DNA from: XYA12-FULL-58-9 sp001798605
GTDB taxonomy: Bacteria > Myxococcota > XYA12-FULL-58-9
Length of the DNA stretch: 39,976 nucleotides
Reading direction: 5' to 3'
Assembly (NCBI GenBank): GCA_036736205.1
Contig: DAINMX010000033.1
Location: forward strand, 1 to 39,976
Shown piece after piece: positions 8,151-16,813 of this stretch. The notes below the pieces were generated by a model, which worked only from the letters and a program-made list of their open reading frames with translations, did no database searches and was not told the DNA's origin. A program made the position numbers and the translations under genes. The stretch's first letter is position 1; each line of letters opens with the position of its first letter.

Positions 8151-9212
8151 ATGCCGGTGCTACGGTCCCCCGCCGTGAAGGGTTTCATACTAGCAGCTGG
8201 CTTCGGCCAGCGAATGCGTCCGATTACCGAAACAGTGCCTAAGCCGCTGTTGCCGGTGGGCAATCTGCCGCTCATCGGATATGCCCTCAAGCTCCTTGCC
8301 CATCATGGGATCACCGACGTCATTGTCAATGTCCACCACCTGGGAAAGCTCCTCAAAGAGAGTCTGGGGGATGGCGCGAACTTTGGGGTTTCGATTACCT
8401 ACAGCGAAGAGGAGGAGATCCTCGGCACCGGCGGCGGTCTCAAGAAGATGCACGCCCTTCTCGAGGATGACACCTTTGTGGTGGTCAACAGCGACACGGT
8501 GCTCGATCTCGACCTCGCTGCGGTCATCGCCGCACATCGTGCCAATGAGGCGTTGGCGACCATGGTGTTGCGCCAAGACCCCCGACAGGGAGAGTTTGGC
8601 CAGATTGAGATCGAACAGGACGGTAGGGTGCGCAAGATTCTCGGTCAGGGTGTAGCCAAGGCACCGGTGCAGCCCTATATGTTCGCCGGAGTTCACGTCT
8701 TGGAGCCACGTTTTCTCGAGTATATTCCTCCCGATGTGCAAACCTGCATTATGCGATACGCCTACACCAAAGCGTTGAACAACAATGAGCCGCTCTATGG
8801 CGCGACTATGGACGGCTATTGGAGCGATGCTGGCACTCCGGAACGCTACTTTCAAGTGAACGCCGATGCTTTGTCTCAAGGGGTCAAGCTTCGATACGCT
8901 GACCCGCTCGGCGGCTACGCCATTGCGCCCAAGCGTGCGGTAGCAGAAGTGGTGCGGATGGGGTACAACGTTGATTTCGGTTCTGGGGTGGAGATACGTC
9001 CGCCGGTGTTGCTCGGCGATGGTACTCGTATCGGTGACAACGCCATCGTCGGCCCCTTCGCTGTGGTGGGGCCACGTGTGCAAATCGGCAAAGACGCGCG
9101 TTTGGCAAACGTCATCATCCTTGATGGGGCTCGAATTGATGCAGGAATAACGGTCACTAACGCTGTGGTGGGCAAAAAATCGACGCTGAGCTTTAGGGAA
9201 GAAAACAATTGA
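8151..9212 (+). CDS. NDP-sugar pyrophosphorylase (nucleotidyltransferase with left-handed beta-helix tail)
   Basis: About 353 residues. The N-terminal domain shows the nucleotidyltransferase signature KGFILAAGFGQRMRP and PKPLLPVGN, then GTGGGLKK and NSDTVLDLDL for metal and nucleotide binding, and DGYWSDAGTPERY toward its end. From about residue 270 a hexapeptide-repeat region (VLLGDGTRIGDNAIVGPFAV, VQIGKDARLANVIILDG) forms a left-handed beta-helix tail, as in mannose-1-phosphate guanylyltransferase and GlmU relatives. It transfers a nucleotide to a sugar-1-phosphate; the sugar cannot be told. The start is uncertain: GTG 8115, ATG 8151 and GTG 8175 are all in frame, none has a clear Shine-Dalgarno, and the last (VKGFILAAG) is closest to the family's usual N-terminus. 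Confidence 0.85.
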   Translation: MPVLRSPAVKGFILAAGFGQRMRPITETVPKPLLPVGNLPLIGYALKLLAHHGITDVIVNVHHLGKLLKESLGDGANFGVSITYSEEEEILGTGGGLKKMHALLEDDTFVVVNSDTVLDLDLAAVIAAHRANEALATMVLRQDPRQGEFGQIEIEQDGRVRKILGQGVAKAPVQPYMFAGVHVLEPRFLEYIPPDVQTCIMRYAYTKALNNNEPLYGATMDGYWSDAGTPERYFQVNADALSQGVKLRYADPLGGYAIAPKRAVAEVVRMGYNVDFGSGVEIRPPVLLGDGTRIGDNAIVGPFAVVGPRVQIGKDARLANVIILDGARIDAGITVTNAVVGKKSTLSFREENN

Positions 9213-9597
9213 TTCGTGACAAGCCGCCCCGCGTTGGGCCGTAGGGTTGGGAGCTACCCTACGACCCGCACGCAAGGAGAAGAAGCGACCCCGGGTTTCT
9301 CATCCCGTGGCCGTTACTCTATCCCGAGCAATTGGGATGCAGGGGAACTGACAACACCAACTGTCGAGATCTGATCCGATCAGCAACAGCCGTGCCATCT
9401 CCACCCAGAATCTGGATGTTCAACTGCCATGAGATCTGGGCAGATTGTCCAACGTCCAAGAAGAATTTCTAACGCATAGCGTCAGTGTTCTGACATTGAT
9501 GTCACAGGTGAGACCCGGCCCATCAAAGTTTTCGTAACGGGCAACAGCAAAAAGTGGATTTTGCAGGAAACAGTGGTGGACATAATCCACCACTCAA
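9213..9597. other. Non-coding spacer with hairpins between convergent genes
   Basis: I find no convincing gene here. CGTAGGGT (9240-9247) pairs perfectly with ACCCTACG (9256-9263), and the flanks continue imperfectly from 9231 to 9273. This is a strong stem just past the nucleotidyltransferase, but without a T-run. CTGATC-C-GATCAG is a 13-base palindrome at 9371-9383, and GTCAG-tgtt-CTGAC lies at 9481-9494. The last hairpin, after rseP, is listed separately. Confidence 0.5.
9572..9594 (-). terminator. Hairpin just downstream of rseP
   Basis: AGTGGTGGA (9572-9580), loop CATAA, TCCACCACT (9586-9594) is a perfect 9-bp stem beginning four bases past the rseP stop. No T-run follows directly on the minus strand (TTTTT appears only about 20 bases later). 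It is a candidate terminator or mRNA 3'-end stabiliser rather than a canonical intrinsic terminator. Confidence 0.5.
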
Positions 9598-10620
9598 TCA
9601 TACAAAGAACCAGCGAATAGAAACGAAGAGTATCAAGGCAAGAAGTAAGAGGAATCCCACAGTGTGGACAACTCCTTCAATCTTCTCATCGACTGGTTTG
9701 CGGCGAACTCCCTCTATCGCCAAAAACAGTAGTCGACTGCCATCAAGTGCGGGAATCGGCAACAGGTTGAGCAAGAAAAGAGTAACCGACAGCGCAGCGA
9801 GGGCATCAAACAAGTGGCTGATCCCCTTTTCGGTGCGCTCCGCCACGGTACTGACAATTTCCGGCAGGCCTGCGAGTCGGCCTTTGCGGGTGCCCCGCGC
9901 CCAGTCCCACAATAGGCTCGCCTGCTGGGCGGTGAGGGTCCAAGCGCCCATGAACCCAGCCTGGAGTGATGCACCCAGCCCCGGTTTGATGGTTACGGAA
10001 GGCGGATAGACGCCGAATTTCCCGACTCCATCCTCGTCACGGGGCGTGACTTCGATTGAAAGTCTTTCCGAGCCACGTTCGATGTCAAGAACGACCAGCT
10101 TGCCAGGGTGACGCTGAATCTGTGTCACCAATGTCGGCCAATCGGTTACCGTTTCACCACCGACGGCTAGGACTCGGTCATTCTCTTGTAGCCCGGCCGC
10201 TGCCGCCGGCTCGCCGGCTACGATCTCACCGAGCATCGGCAGGCTTTCATCAAACTGGGAATAACCAACTGAAATGGCCAATGCAAAGATGAAGACAGCG
10301 GCCAGAAGCCAATTGGCCACGGGACCTGCGGCGATGACGAGGGCCCGTTGCCACAAGGGTTTGTTGCGATAGCTGCGCTCATCGTCGGCGGGCATGCTCG
10401 GATCCTGCGGCCCCATGCCATGCACCTGGACGTAGCCGCCGAGCAGGACGGCGGCGACTTGCCAGTGGGTTTCGCCAATCTTCTTCTCAAATAACTTCGG
10501 GCCAAAACCGAGGGAGAATTTGAGGACCCGCATTCCTGTTAAACGCGCGGCGAGGTAATGGCCGAGCTCATGCAAGATGATGAGGACCGAGATCCCAAGA
10601 ATAGTGAGAGCAATTGACAT
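9598..10620 (-). CDS. rseP: Site-2 intramembrane zinc metalloprotease (RseP family)
   Basis: A 340-residue membrane protease. The zinc-binding HELGH (residues 17-21) sits in the first membrane segment. FGFGPKLFEKK-like sequence (here SLGFGPKLFEKKIG) and GGYVQVHGM follow, as in RseP/YluC. A single PDZ domain lies at about 130-205 (VAGEPAAAAGLQENDRVLAVGG). The third zinc ligand is the Asp in LPIPALDGSRL, and a last hydrophobic helix closes the protein. RseP enzymes cleave membrane-bound anti-sigma factors and clear signal peptides. E. coli RseP has two PDZ domains; this shorter one-PDZ form is the usual length outside the enterics. It is the last gene of a pilT-recX-rseP run, 27 bases after recX. 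Confidence 0.93.
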   Translation of the reverse strand: MSIALTILGISVLIILHELGHYLAARLTGMRVLKFSLGFGPKLFEKKIGETHWQVAAVLLGGYVQVHGMGPQDPSMPADDERSYRNKPLWQRALVIAAGPVANWLLAAVFIFALAISVGYSQFDESLPMLGEIVAGEPAAAAGLQENDRVLAVGGETVTDWPTLVTQIQRHPGKLVVLDIERGSERLSIEVTPRDEDGVGKFGVYPPSVTIKPGLGASLQAGFMGAWTLTAQQASLLWDWARGTRKGRLAGLPEIVSTVAERTEKGISHLFDALAALSVTLFLLNLLPIPALDGSRLLFLAIEGVRRKPVDEKIEGVVHTVGFLLLLALILFVSIRWFFV

Positions 10621-10647
10621 GTTTTCTTTCGGAAAGTGTCGGTTGGA

Positions 10648-11127
10648 TTACCCTGTCTCGTCGAGAATGTCGAGCACGCACTCGAGGCTAAATCCACGGC
10701 TCAGAAGTTGTTGTTGCGCCTTGGCTCGTTGCTTTCCTTGGAGATCACCCGCGTTTCCGAATTTTGTGGTCAAGAAACGTTGAGCGCAGACCCGAGCAGT
10801 ATTCTCGGCTTCATCTTGTGCCGCGTTACATAACGTCTCATTGACCTTGCGTCGCTCGAGCGTGCGCCGCACCCACAGTGGTCCACGGCAGGTTCGCTCC
10901 GCCTCCAGGCGCACTGCCCGTGCCAATGCAGCATCGTCGAGGTAGCCATAGGATTGCACTAGGGCCATGGCATCAGCAACATCCTCTTGCTCATATCCGC
11001 GTCGAGCGAGCCGCTCTTGTAGCTCCGCGGATGACAAGAGTCGCGGCACAAGGAGCGTAAGAGCGGCCTGCCGTGCTGGTACCCTTGGTCGGCGTTCTTG
11101 GTCAGAACCGTTCGATCTTGAAGTCAT
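10648..11127 (-). CDS. recX: RecX regulatory protein
   Basis: A 159-residue protein with the three-helix repeats of RecX: ARQAALTLLVPRLLSSAELQ and RLARRGYEQEDVADAM, then GYLDDAALARAVRLEA, then GPLWVRRTLERR and a final GFSLECVLDIL. RecX binds RecA filaments and limits recombination and SOS activity. The ATG at 11127 lies inside the end of pilT, giving a 26-base overlap and probable translational coupling. A much longer frame continues upstream, but it is only the shadow of the Pro/Ala-rich pilT tail. recA is not in this window. The start could also be slightly inside this one; the RecX core begins near residue 18. Confidence 0.8.
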   Translation of the reverse strand: MTSRSNGSDQERRPRVPARQAALTLLVPRLLSSAELQERLARRGYEQEDVADAMALVQSYGYLDDAALARAVRLEAERTCRGPLWVRRTLERRKVNETLCNAAQDEAENTARVCAQRFLTTKFGNAGDLQGKQRAKAQQQLLSRGFSLECVLDILDETG

Positions 11128-12346
11128 CGTCTTCGGAGGTTGGCGGCAGGTCCGTTTTCTTTGGTGCTGCCTGAGCTGGTGCAGCGACTGCCGATGCCTT
11201 CGCTGGTGCAGGCGCAGGTGCAAGCGCTGGTGCTGGTGCCGCGTTTTCGAAAGTGTCCCAGCTGGTGTCAGACGTCGCAGAGACGCCAGAAACGCGCAGC
11301 GCAAAGTCGTCTGGATTGGTGGCTTGACGCAGGGCTTCTTGGTACGTGATGAGATTCTGGCGGAAGAGGCCCATGAGTGATTGGTCAAAAGTCTGTGTGC
11401 CAGAGGAATCACTGCCCTTGGCGATGGCGTCGGGGAGTTCTTGGGTTCGATCCTGGTCCTCAATAAGGTCCCGCACACGTGAGGAATTTCGCAGGATCTC
11501 CAATGCTGCTACCCGGCCGCGGGCATCAGCGCGTGGCACCAATCGCTGGCTGATGATGGAGCGCAGGACCGATGCAAGCTGCAGACGGATGGTCTTTTGT
11601 TGATGCGGGGGAAATGCCGAGACGATGCGGCTCACGGTCTCGGTGGCATCGAGTGTGTGCAAGGTTGACATAACCAAGTGGCCGGTTTCAGCCGCAGTCA
11701 AGGCAATCTCAATGGTCTCGAGGTCACGCATTTCACCGACCAAGATGACATCGGGATCCTGGCGGAGGGCAGAGCGCAGGGCCGCCGCAAATCCATTGGT
11801 GTCGACACCCACTTCGCGTTGGTTGACGATGGAGCGTTTGTCTCGCACCAAAAACTCAATGGGATCTTCGATGGTCAGAATGTGGGTCGTGCGCTGGGTG
11901 TTGATGTGATCGATCATCGCCGCGAGGGTGGTCGATTTGCCCGATCCCGTGGTACCCGTGACGAGAATGAGTCCGCGTGGCTCGAGGGCGATTGTCTCAA
12001 GGATCTTCGGTAGACCGAGCTGTTCAATGCTCTGAATCTTCAGGGGAATGACGCGAAAGACCCCCCCCATGGTGCCTCGCTGCTGGAACACGTTGACACG
12101 AAAACGACCGAGGCCCGGCACACCGTAGGAGAGATCGATCTCATTGGTCTGGCGAAATTTTCCTTTCTGGACGTCGTTCATGATCGAGAACGCCATCCGG
12201 GAGATCTCCTCGGGGGGCAATCGGGGTGCGTCCTTTAAGGGCACCAAAGCGCCATTGAGGCGGAACATCGGCGGCAGGCCTGCCTTGAGGTGAATGTCTG
12301 AGGCACCGCCGCGCAATGCGACTGCGAGTATGTCGTTGAGCTCCAT
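11102..12346 (-). CDS. pilT: Type IV pilus retraction ATPase PilT
   Basis: A 414-residue secretion-type ATPase. The N-terminal domain opens LLxxAxxxGASDIHLKAGLPP. Walker A is GTTGSGKST (131-139), the Asp box TIEDPIEF (158-165), Walker B DPDVILVGEMRD (197-208) and the His box GHLVMSTLH (222-230). A PilT-like LRNSSRVRDLIED stands where AIRNLIRE of PilT is expected, which favours PilT over PilB. PilT depolymerises pili and so powers twitching or gliding. About 60 residues at the C-terminus are a low-complexity Ala/Pro tail (APALAPAPAPAKA) ending in an acidic DDDFKIERF. Typical PilT lacks this, so a tether or docking segment is possible. It is the first gene of the run with recX and rseP. Confidence 0.93.
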   Translation of the reverse strand: MELNDILAVALRGGASDIHLKAGLPPMFRLNGALVPLKDAPRLPPEEISRMAFSIMNDVQKGKFRQTNEIDLSYGVPGLGRFRVNVFQQRGTMGGVFRVIPLKIQSIEQLGLPKILETIALEPRGLILVTGTTGSGKSTTLAAMIDHINTQRTTHILTIEDPIEFLVRDKRSIVNQREVGVDTNGFAAALRSALRQDPDVILVGEMRDLETIEIALTAAETGHLVMSTLHTLDATETVSRIVSAFPPHQQKTIRLQLASVLRSIISQRLVPRADARGRVAALEILRNSSRVRDLIEDQDRTQELPDAIAKGSDSSGTQTFDQSLMGLFRQNLITYQEALRQATNPDDFALRVSGVSATSDTSWDTFENAAPAPALAPAPAPAKASAVAAPAQAAPKKTDLPPTSEDDDFKIERF

Positions 12347-12573
12347 CAGTTTGCTCCTCGCATCAGGCTAACACAGCCTTTGGGTGCAACATAGATACTA
12401 TGTGGCCACTCGCGCTCGTCCGCCCGCAGGGGTTTGTCACACCGGATCGGAGCAAAAGGTGATCGATGATTCGACCTCGCCGGCCAGTTGGTGCTAATCT
12501 TGTCGAAGCTTGGAAGAAGAAACATAGATGCTGAGCAAGGCTGGCCCAACGAGGGCAGCCGCAAGATGATTAG
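12347..12573. promoter_or_regulatory. Divergent promoter region pilT / kinase, with ACATAG-ata-CTATGT palindrome
   Basis: The 227-bp spacer between two divergent genes must carry both promoters. A perfect 15-base palindrome, ACATAG ATA CTATGT, sits at 12389-12403, 43 bases from the pilT start. It is well placed for a dimeric repressor or activator of pilT. ACATAG recurs at 12523-12528 near the kinase gene. No strong -35/-10 pair is evident. Confidence 0.4.
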
Positions 12574-14919
12574 ATGAGTTACCCTGCGACATTTGGCAAA
12601 TACCTGCTTCTTGAGCGGGTCAACGTTGGCGGCATGGCCGAGGTGTTCAAGGCGAAGGCCTTTGGGGTCGAGGGGTTCGAGCGAATCATTGCCATCAAAC
12701 GGATTCTGCCGAACATGGCTGATGACGATGAGTTCATCAACATGTTTGTCGACGAAGCCCGGATTGCCGTTCAGCTCAGCCATGCCAACATTGTGCAGAT
12801 TTATGAGTTGGGCAAGTTCGAGGGGCAGTACTACATCGCCATGGAGTACGTCTCTGGCAAGGATTTGCGCCAGATCCTCGATTTTTACCGCAAGCGGGAT
12901 GAGCTTTTGCCACTACCCGCCGCTGCCTATCTGGCTTCGAAGATCTGTGACGGGTTGGATTATGCCCACAGCAAGGTAGACCCAACCGGTAAACCGATGA
13001 ACGTCATTCATCGTGACGTCAGCCCACAGAACATCTTGGTGAGCTTTGAAGGGGCAGTAAAGATCACCGACTTCGGGATTGCCAAAGCCGAGGATCGCGC
13101 CTCCAAGACGCAAGCGGGAGTTCTCAAGGGCAAGTTTGGTTACATGTCGCCGGAGCAGGTTCGCGGTTTGGATATCGACCACCGCTCGGACATCTTCGCT
13201 CTCGGTATTCTCATGTACGAGATGCTCACGGGCAAGCGTCTCTTCTTAGGGGAGAGCGACTTCTCGACCTTGGAAAAAGTGCGCAACGCCGAGGTTGTGC
13301 CTCCAAGTGAGCACAACCCAGATATTCCACCGGCCTTCGAGGCCGTGTTGTTGAAGACATTGGCGAGAGAGCGCGACCAGCGCTACCAGGCCGCCAGTGA
13401 TCTGCACGATGATCTGCAACAGTTCCTGATTGAGGACAATACCATATTCAACACCAAGCGCCTTGCTGGGTTGTTGCAGAGTCAATTCAGTGACTCCATC
13501 GAAGCAGAAATGCAAAAGATGGAGGAGTTTGCGCGAATGGCACCTTTGCCATCCAAAGCCAATGCGTTCGACAACGAACGGTCTGCAGGAAGTTTTAGTG
13601 GGGGCAGTGACGAAAACACGATGGTCTTCGAGTCGGGGTTTCGCAGTTCCGATGATCACGGAGAAGTGTCCACCCAGGTTCATTCGCCGGGCAAAGGTAA
13701 TGGGTGGGGTGAAAACTCGAAGGCCGGGCCCGCTCCGCTGGAGCCCACCGGTTCTGTTGTCGATGCGCAGCCGCAGCGCCATAGCCTTCAACCGCAACCA
13801 TCGCTGAGCGGTGGCGAACTTATTCGATCCGTCGGTATTCGGCACACGGGGGCGATCCTGATCGCGGTTGCCGCATTCGTATCGCTCTTGATTCTGCTGC
13901 TCGTGCTTTTGACCGGAACCAGCAGCAACTATGGCACCATCGTCATCACATCCTCACCCACCACGGTTGTGGACGTCTATCTCGATAACCAACTGATTGG
14001 CAGTAGGACTCCCATTACCAAGAGCGATGTCTCCGTTGGTGAACACATCCTGACAACCAAGTCGACGGGGTTTGCGGATCGCGCTTACCGATTTGAACTG
14101 GCAGCCGGCAACCCCGCCACCATCCACGTGGAGCTCGCGCCTCCTGCGTTGGCGCAATCTGTTGGACCGAAGTTGAACATCGGCTCCGAGCCTCCTGGAG
14201 CCACAGTGTATCAACAAGGCAAAGCGCTAGGGGTTACACCTTTCACCCTCACCCACGCGGGTGACTCGGAGAAGATTTCTTTTGAGCTGCGAAAGCACGG
14301 TTATGAGACGGTAACTCGGGTGGTTGCCCTGCAGCCTGACCAGATGAGTGCAACGATTGATGTGACATTGCGGCCGACGCATAGCGGGGGGAGAATCGTT
14401 GTGCGGTCGAGTCCATCTCAGGCAACCGCCTCTTTGGGGGGAAGCAATCAGTGTGTGACGCCCTGTGAGCTCAATGGAGTTGATACGACCCGCAATCACA
14501 CGGTCGAGATCGTCAAAGAGGGATTCCAGTCCGCCAAGGTCCCTGTGGCTTTCAACGAGACAATGGAAGTCATCGTGGATGAAACGCTGTCGCCCCAGAG
14601 CGCTCCAAGGGTGATCAAGGATCGTCCACGACAGCCGAAGCCGGTCAAGAAGGGCAAGCCCAGCGGCCGCAACGGCGGCACGGGTAGCTGTGGCGGCTCA
14701 GAGGGCAAGCTCAGTGTCATGACCATCGGCAAGGCGGATTGCAAGGTGACGGTTGGCAAGAGCAACCTTGGGCCTGCGCCGTTCTTCAAGAAGGCCTCCC
14801 CTGTCGGCAGGTGCGAAGTCTCAATCGCCTGTCCCGACGGCAAGAACTATCGCACCACCAAAACGATCAAAGAGGGTGGTGATGAGCGGGTCGTCGTCAA
14901 ACCTGAGGATTGGCAGTAG
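12574..14919 (+). CDS. Transmembrane Ser/Thr protein kinase with four PEGA-like repeats
   Basis: A 781-residue protein. Residues 8-285 are a complete kinase domain: glycine loop VNVGGMAEVF, Lys42 in AIKRIL, Glu61, catalytic HRDVSPQN (D148, N153), DFG at 167-169 and MSPEQ at 191-195. All catalytic residues are present. The HRDVSPQN form is common in delta-lineage kinases. A long low-complexity juxtamembrane linker follows (290-425), then one membrane helix (427-447). The outside part has PEGA-like repeats at about 454-521, 533-600, 606-673 and 711-779, separated before the last by a basic Pro/Lys/Gly linker with CGG. Cys pairs (CVTPC, GRCEVSIAC) may form disulfides. PEGA domains often bind cell-wall or surface partners, so this is probably a sensor kinase. 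Its start has only a weak ribosome site. Confidence 0.93.
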   Translation: MSYPATFGKYLLLERVNVGGMAEVFKAKAFGVEGFERIIAIKRILPNMADDDEFINMFVDEARIAVQLSHANIVQIYELGKFEGQYYIAMEYVSGKDLRQILDFYRKRDELLPLPAAAYLASKICDGLDYAHSKVDPTGKPMNVIHRDVSPQNILVSFEGAVKITDFGIAKAEDRASKTQAGVLKGKFGYMSPEQVRGLDIDHRSDIFALGILMYEMLTGKRLFLGESDFSTLEKVRNAEVVPPSEHNPDIPPAFEAVLLKTLARERDQRYQAASDLHDDLQQFLIEDNTIFNTKRLAGLLQSQFSDSIEAEMQKMEEFARMAPLPSKANAFDNERSAGSFSGGSDENTMVFESGFRSSDDHGEVSTQVHSPGKGNGWGENSKAGPAPLEPTGSVVDAQPQRHSLQPQPSLSGGELIRSVGIRHTGAILIAVAAFVSLLILLLVLLTGTSSNYGTIVITSSPTTVVDVYLDNQLIGSRTPITKSDVSVGEHILTTKSTGFADRAYRFELAAGNPATIHVELAPPALAQSVGPKLNIGSEPPGATVYQQGKALGVTPFTLTHAGDSEKISFELRKHGYETVTRVVALQPDQMSATIDVTLRPTHSGGRIVVRSSPSQATASLGGSNQCVTPCELNGVDTTRNHTVEIVKEGFQSAKVPVAFNETMEVIVDETLSPQSAPRVIKDRPRQPKPVKKGKPSGRNGGTGSCGGSEGKLSVMTIGKADCKVTVGKSNLGPAPFFKKASPVGRCEVSIACPDGKNYRTTKTIKEGGDERVVVKPEDWQ

Positions 14920-15081
14920 CCTCACCCGTTTCGGGTACTAAACAGCGACGCATTGGAAAAGAGACACGAGCGAGACGAGGCGGAGCCGAGGAGCCCGCGC
15001 AGTGTACGTTGTGGTACATGAGCAGGCACCGGAGGCGACAACGAAGTATCGCGACGTGGATCTTTTTCAAGGCGTTGCTGT

Positions 15082-16692
15082 TTATTTCTTGCTCCACAGG
15101 CTTCGGACTAGGCCTTTGAGACCAGAGCTCGGCTCAGGCGGCACGACTCCCGGTCCTCGGCGCTCCTCCAGCGAGTCATCGTTGGTTGGGCGTTCCACAG
15201 TGGTGAGGGTGATCTTCTTAGGGGCCCCTGACTGGTTGTTGGATGCGGTGATGCTCAACATGCCCTCGGCGTCGAGAAGCATCTCTATGTTCACCTTGAC
15301 CGTTGTGGCCGGGGCAGGTGGGATGTCCGCGTAAATGAGAGTGCCGAGATACTCTGCCGATTGAACGGGGATCTCGGATTCGCCCTGGTACACGTCGAGC
15401 TCGAGCACCGTTTGGTTGTCTGTCTGCGTGGCGATGTCCATGGATGCCTTGTGGGGCAGTCGCACGTTTCTGTCGATGAGGACTTTCAGTTTGCCATTCC
15501 GATCAGAGACACCGAGAGGGACGCTGAGGGTGTCCAGCAACGTCACGGCGTCGATCTTGGCCAACGAGTCACCAAGCAGGGCCGCGCCGAGGGCGACGCA
15601 TTCATCAGGGTGAATGCCCTTACGTGGGGATCTGTTGAAATGCGAGGTGATGGCGTCGACGACCAGTGGCATGCGCGTTTGGCCACCGACGGGAATGACC
15701 TCCTCGATTTCATGTTTGCCGATGTGGCAGTCCTCGAGAAGCCTGTCGATGACACTGATGGTACGGCCGACCAGGTCCTCTGTGAGAGAATTGAGAGTGT
15801 CACGGTCGAGAACCATGTTGACATCAATCGACTTGCCCCGCCGTTCCACGAGCGCAGGGAGTCGGATTTCAGTATTGGCTAGAAGTGACAGCTCGATCTT
15901 GGCGCGCTCTGCCGCGCTGCGCACCCGCTGCAAAGCAGCAGGGTCGTCGTCGAGCTCAACCTTGTATTGTTTGCGCAGCATGTCGAGTATCCAGTCTTGA
16001 ATCCGCGCGTCGAAATCAGAGCCGCCGAGGAACATGTCGCCACCGCTCGCGACGACCTGGAAAACGTTCCCGGTGATCTCGAGAATAGAGACATCGAAAG
16101 TTCCGCCCCCCAAGTCATAGATGAGGATCTTCTGGTCGAAACCACGGTTGAAGCCATAGGCCAGGGCGGCCGCTGTTGGCTCATTGACGATGCGCTTGAC
16201 GTTCCAGCCAGCGAGACTTCCCGCACGTTTCACCAGCGCTCGTTGTTGGTCGCTGTAGTAGGCAGGGACCGCAATGACGACATCGGGTATGTCTTCGCCG
16301 AGATTGATTTCAGCGTATCGTCTGATTTGTTTGAGAATGTGTGACTGGATCTCGTCACAGGTGTGGATCTTTCCGCCCACCTCGACGGCTGCGAGACCCT
16401 TCTCGCCGGTGACGATCTTGTAGCTGAAGTAGCCGCGCAACTCTTGCACGGTTCGAGAGCTGCCTTGCCGCCCCAACAGGCGTTTGATGCCATGCAGGGT
16501 GCGCTCCGGGTAGGTGAGCATCTGCTCCTTGGCGGCCTGCCCAACCAACACGGTGCCATCTGGATGGAAGGTGACCACCGACGGCATCGTATTGAAACCG
16601 CTCTCCGTTGGTATGACCCGAGGGATTTTGTTCGACACAAACGCCGTGCAGGTGTTTGTTGTTCCAAGATCGATCCCGATGATGCGGCTCAT
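15082..16692 (-). CDS. Hsp70/DnaK-like chaperone lacking the C-terminal lid
   Basis: A 536-residue Hsp70. The ATPase half is complete: IGIDLGTTNTCTAFV phosphate loop, VIAVPAYYSDQQR, VNEPTAAALAYG, YDLGGGTFDVSILE, GGSDFDARI and VGGQTRMPLV. The substrate-binding beta domain follows from about 375 (TLLDTLSVPLGV, LELDVYQGES, ASNNQSGAPKKITL). It then stops with a short Pro/Ser-rich and basic tail (LKGLVRSLWSKK). DnaK proper is about 630-640 residues with a helical lid, so the lid is absent. It is therefore probably a specialised paralogue rather than the housekeeping DnaK, and no grpE or dnaJ is adjacent. It converges on the PEGA kinase gene. Confidence 0.88.
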   Translation of the reverse strand: MSRIIGIDLGTTNTCTAFVSNKIPRVIPTESGFNTMPSVVTFHPDGTVLVGQAAKEQMLTYPERTLHGIKRLLGRQGSSRTVQELRGYFSYKIVTGEKGLAAVEVGGKIHTCDEIQSHILKQIRRYAEINLGEDIPDVVIAVPAYYSDQQRALVKRAGSLAGWNVKRIVNEPTAAALAYGFNRGFDQKILIYDLGGGTFDVSILEITGNVFQVVASGGDMFLGGSDFDARIQDWILDMLRKQYKVELDDDPAALQRVRSAAERAKIELSLLANTEIRLPALVERRGKSIDVNMVLDRDTLNSLTEDLVGRTISVIDRLLEDCHIGKHEIEEVIPVGGQTRMPLVVDAITSHFNRSPRKGIHPDECVALGAALLGDSLAKIDAVTLLDTLSVPLGVSDRNGKLKVLIDRNVRLPHKASMDIATQTDNQTVLELDVYQGESEIPVQSAEYLGTLIYADIPPAPATTVKVNIEMLLDAEGMLSITASNNQSGAPKKITLTTVERPTNDDSLEERRGPGVVPPEPSSGLKGLVRSLWSKK

Positions 16693-16760
16693 GTCACCAC
16701 GACAAAAATTTGAGTTCCCGCTAGTCTAGGTGCCGTGCGGTGTCTGAGTCAAGGAACAGG

Positions 16761-16785
16761 ACTTGGAGACTTGGAGAACTTGGAG
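16761..16785. repeat. Three direct copies of ACTTGGAG
   Basis: ACTTGGAG occurs at 16761-16768, 16769-16776 and, after one extra A, 16778-16785. It lies in the 121-bp spacer upstream of the Hsp70-like gene (minus strand) and downstream of the barrel gene. It may be replication slippage or protein-binding sites. Confidence 0.45.
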
Positions 16786-16813
16786 ATGGCGCACGAATCA
16801 CGTTTCCAACGGA

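Noticed and set aside
9213..9597. tRNA or other structured housekeeping RNA in the spacer
   Set aside because: No T-loop/acceptor pattern and no recognisable SRP, tmRNA, RNase P or 6S signature was found by eye.
11128..11478. A longer RecX start giving 276 residues
   Set aside because: The added N-terminal part is His/Arg/Gln low complexity, the out-of-frame reading of the PilT Ala/Pro tail; RecX proteins are about 150-170 residues.
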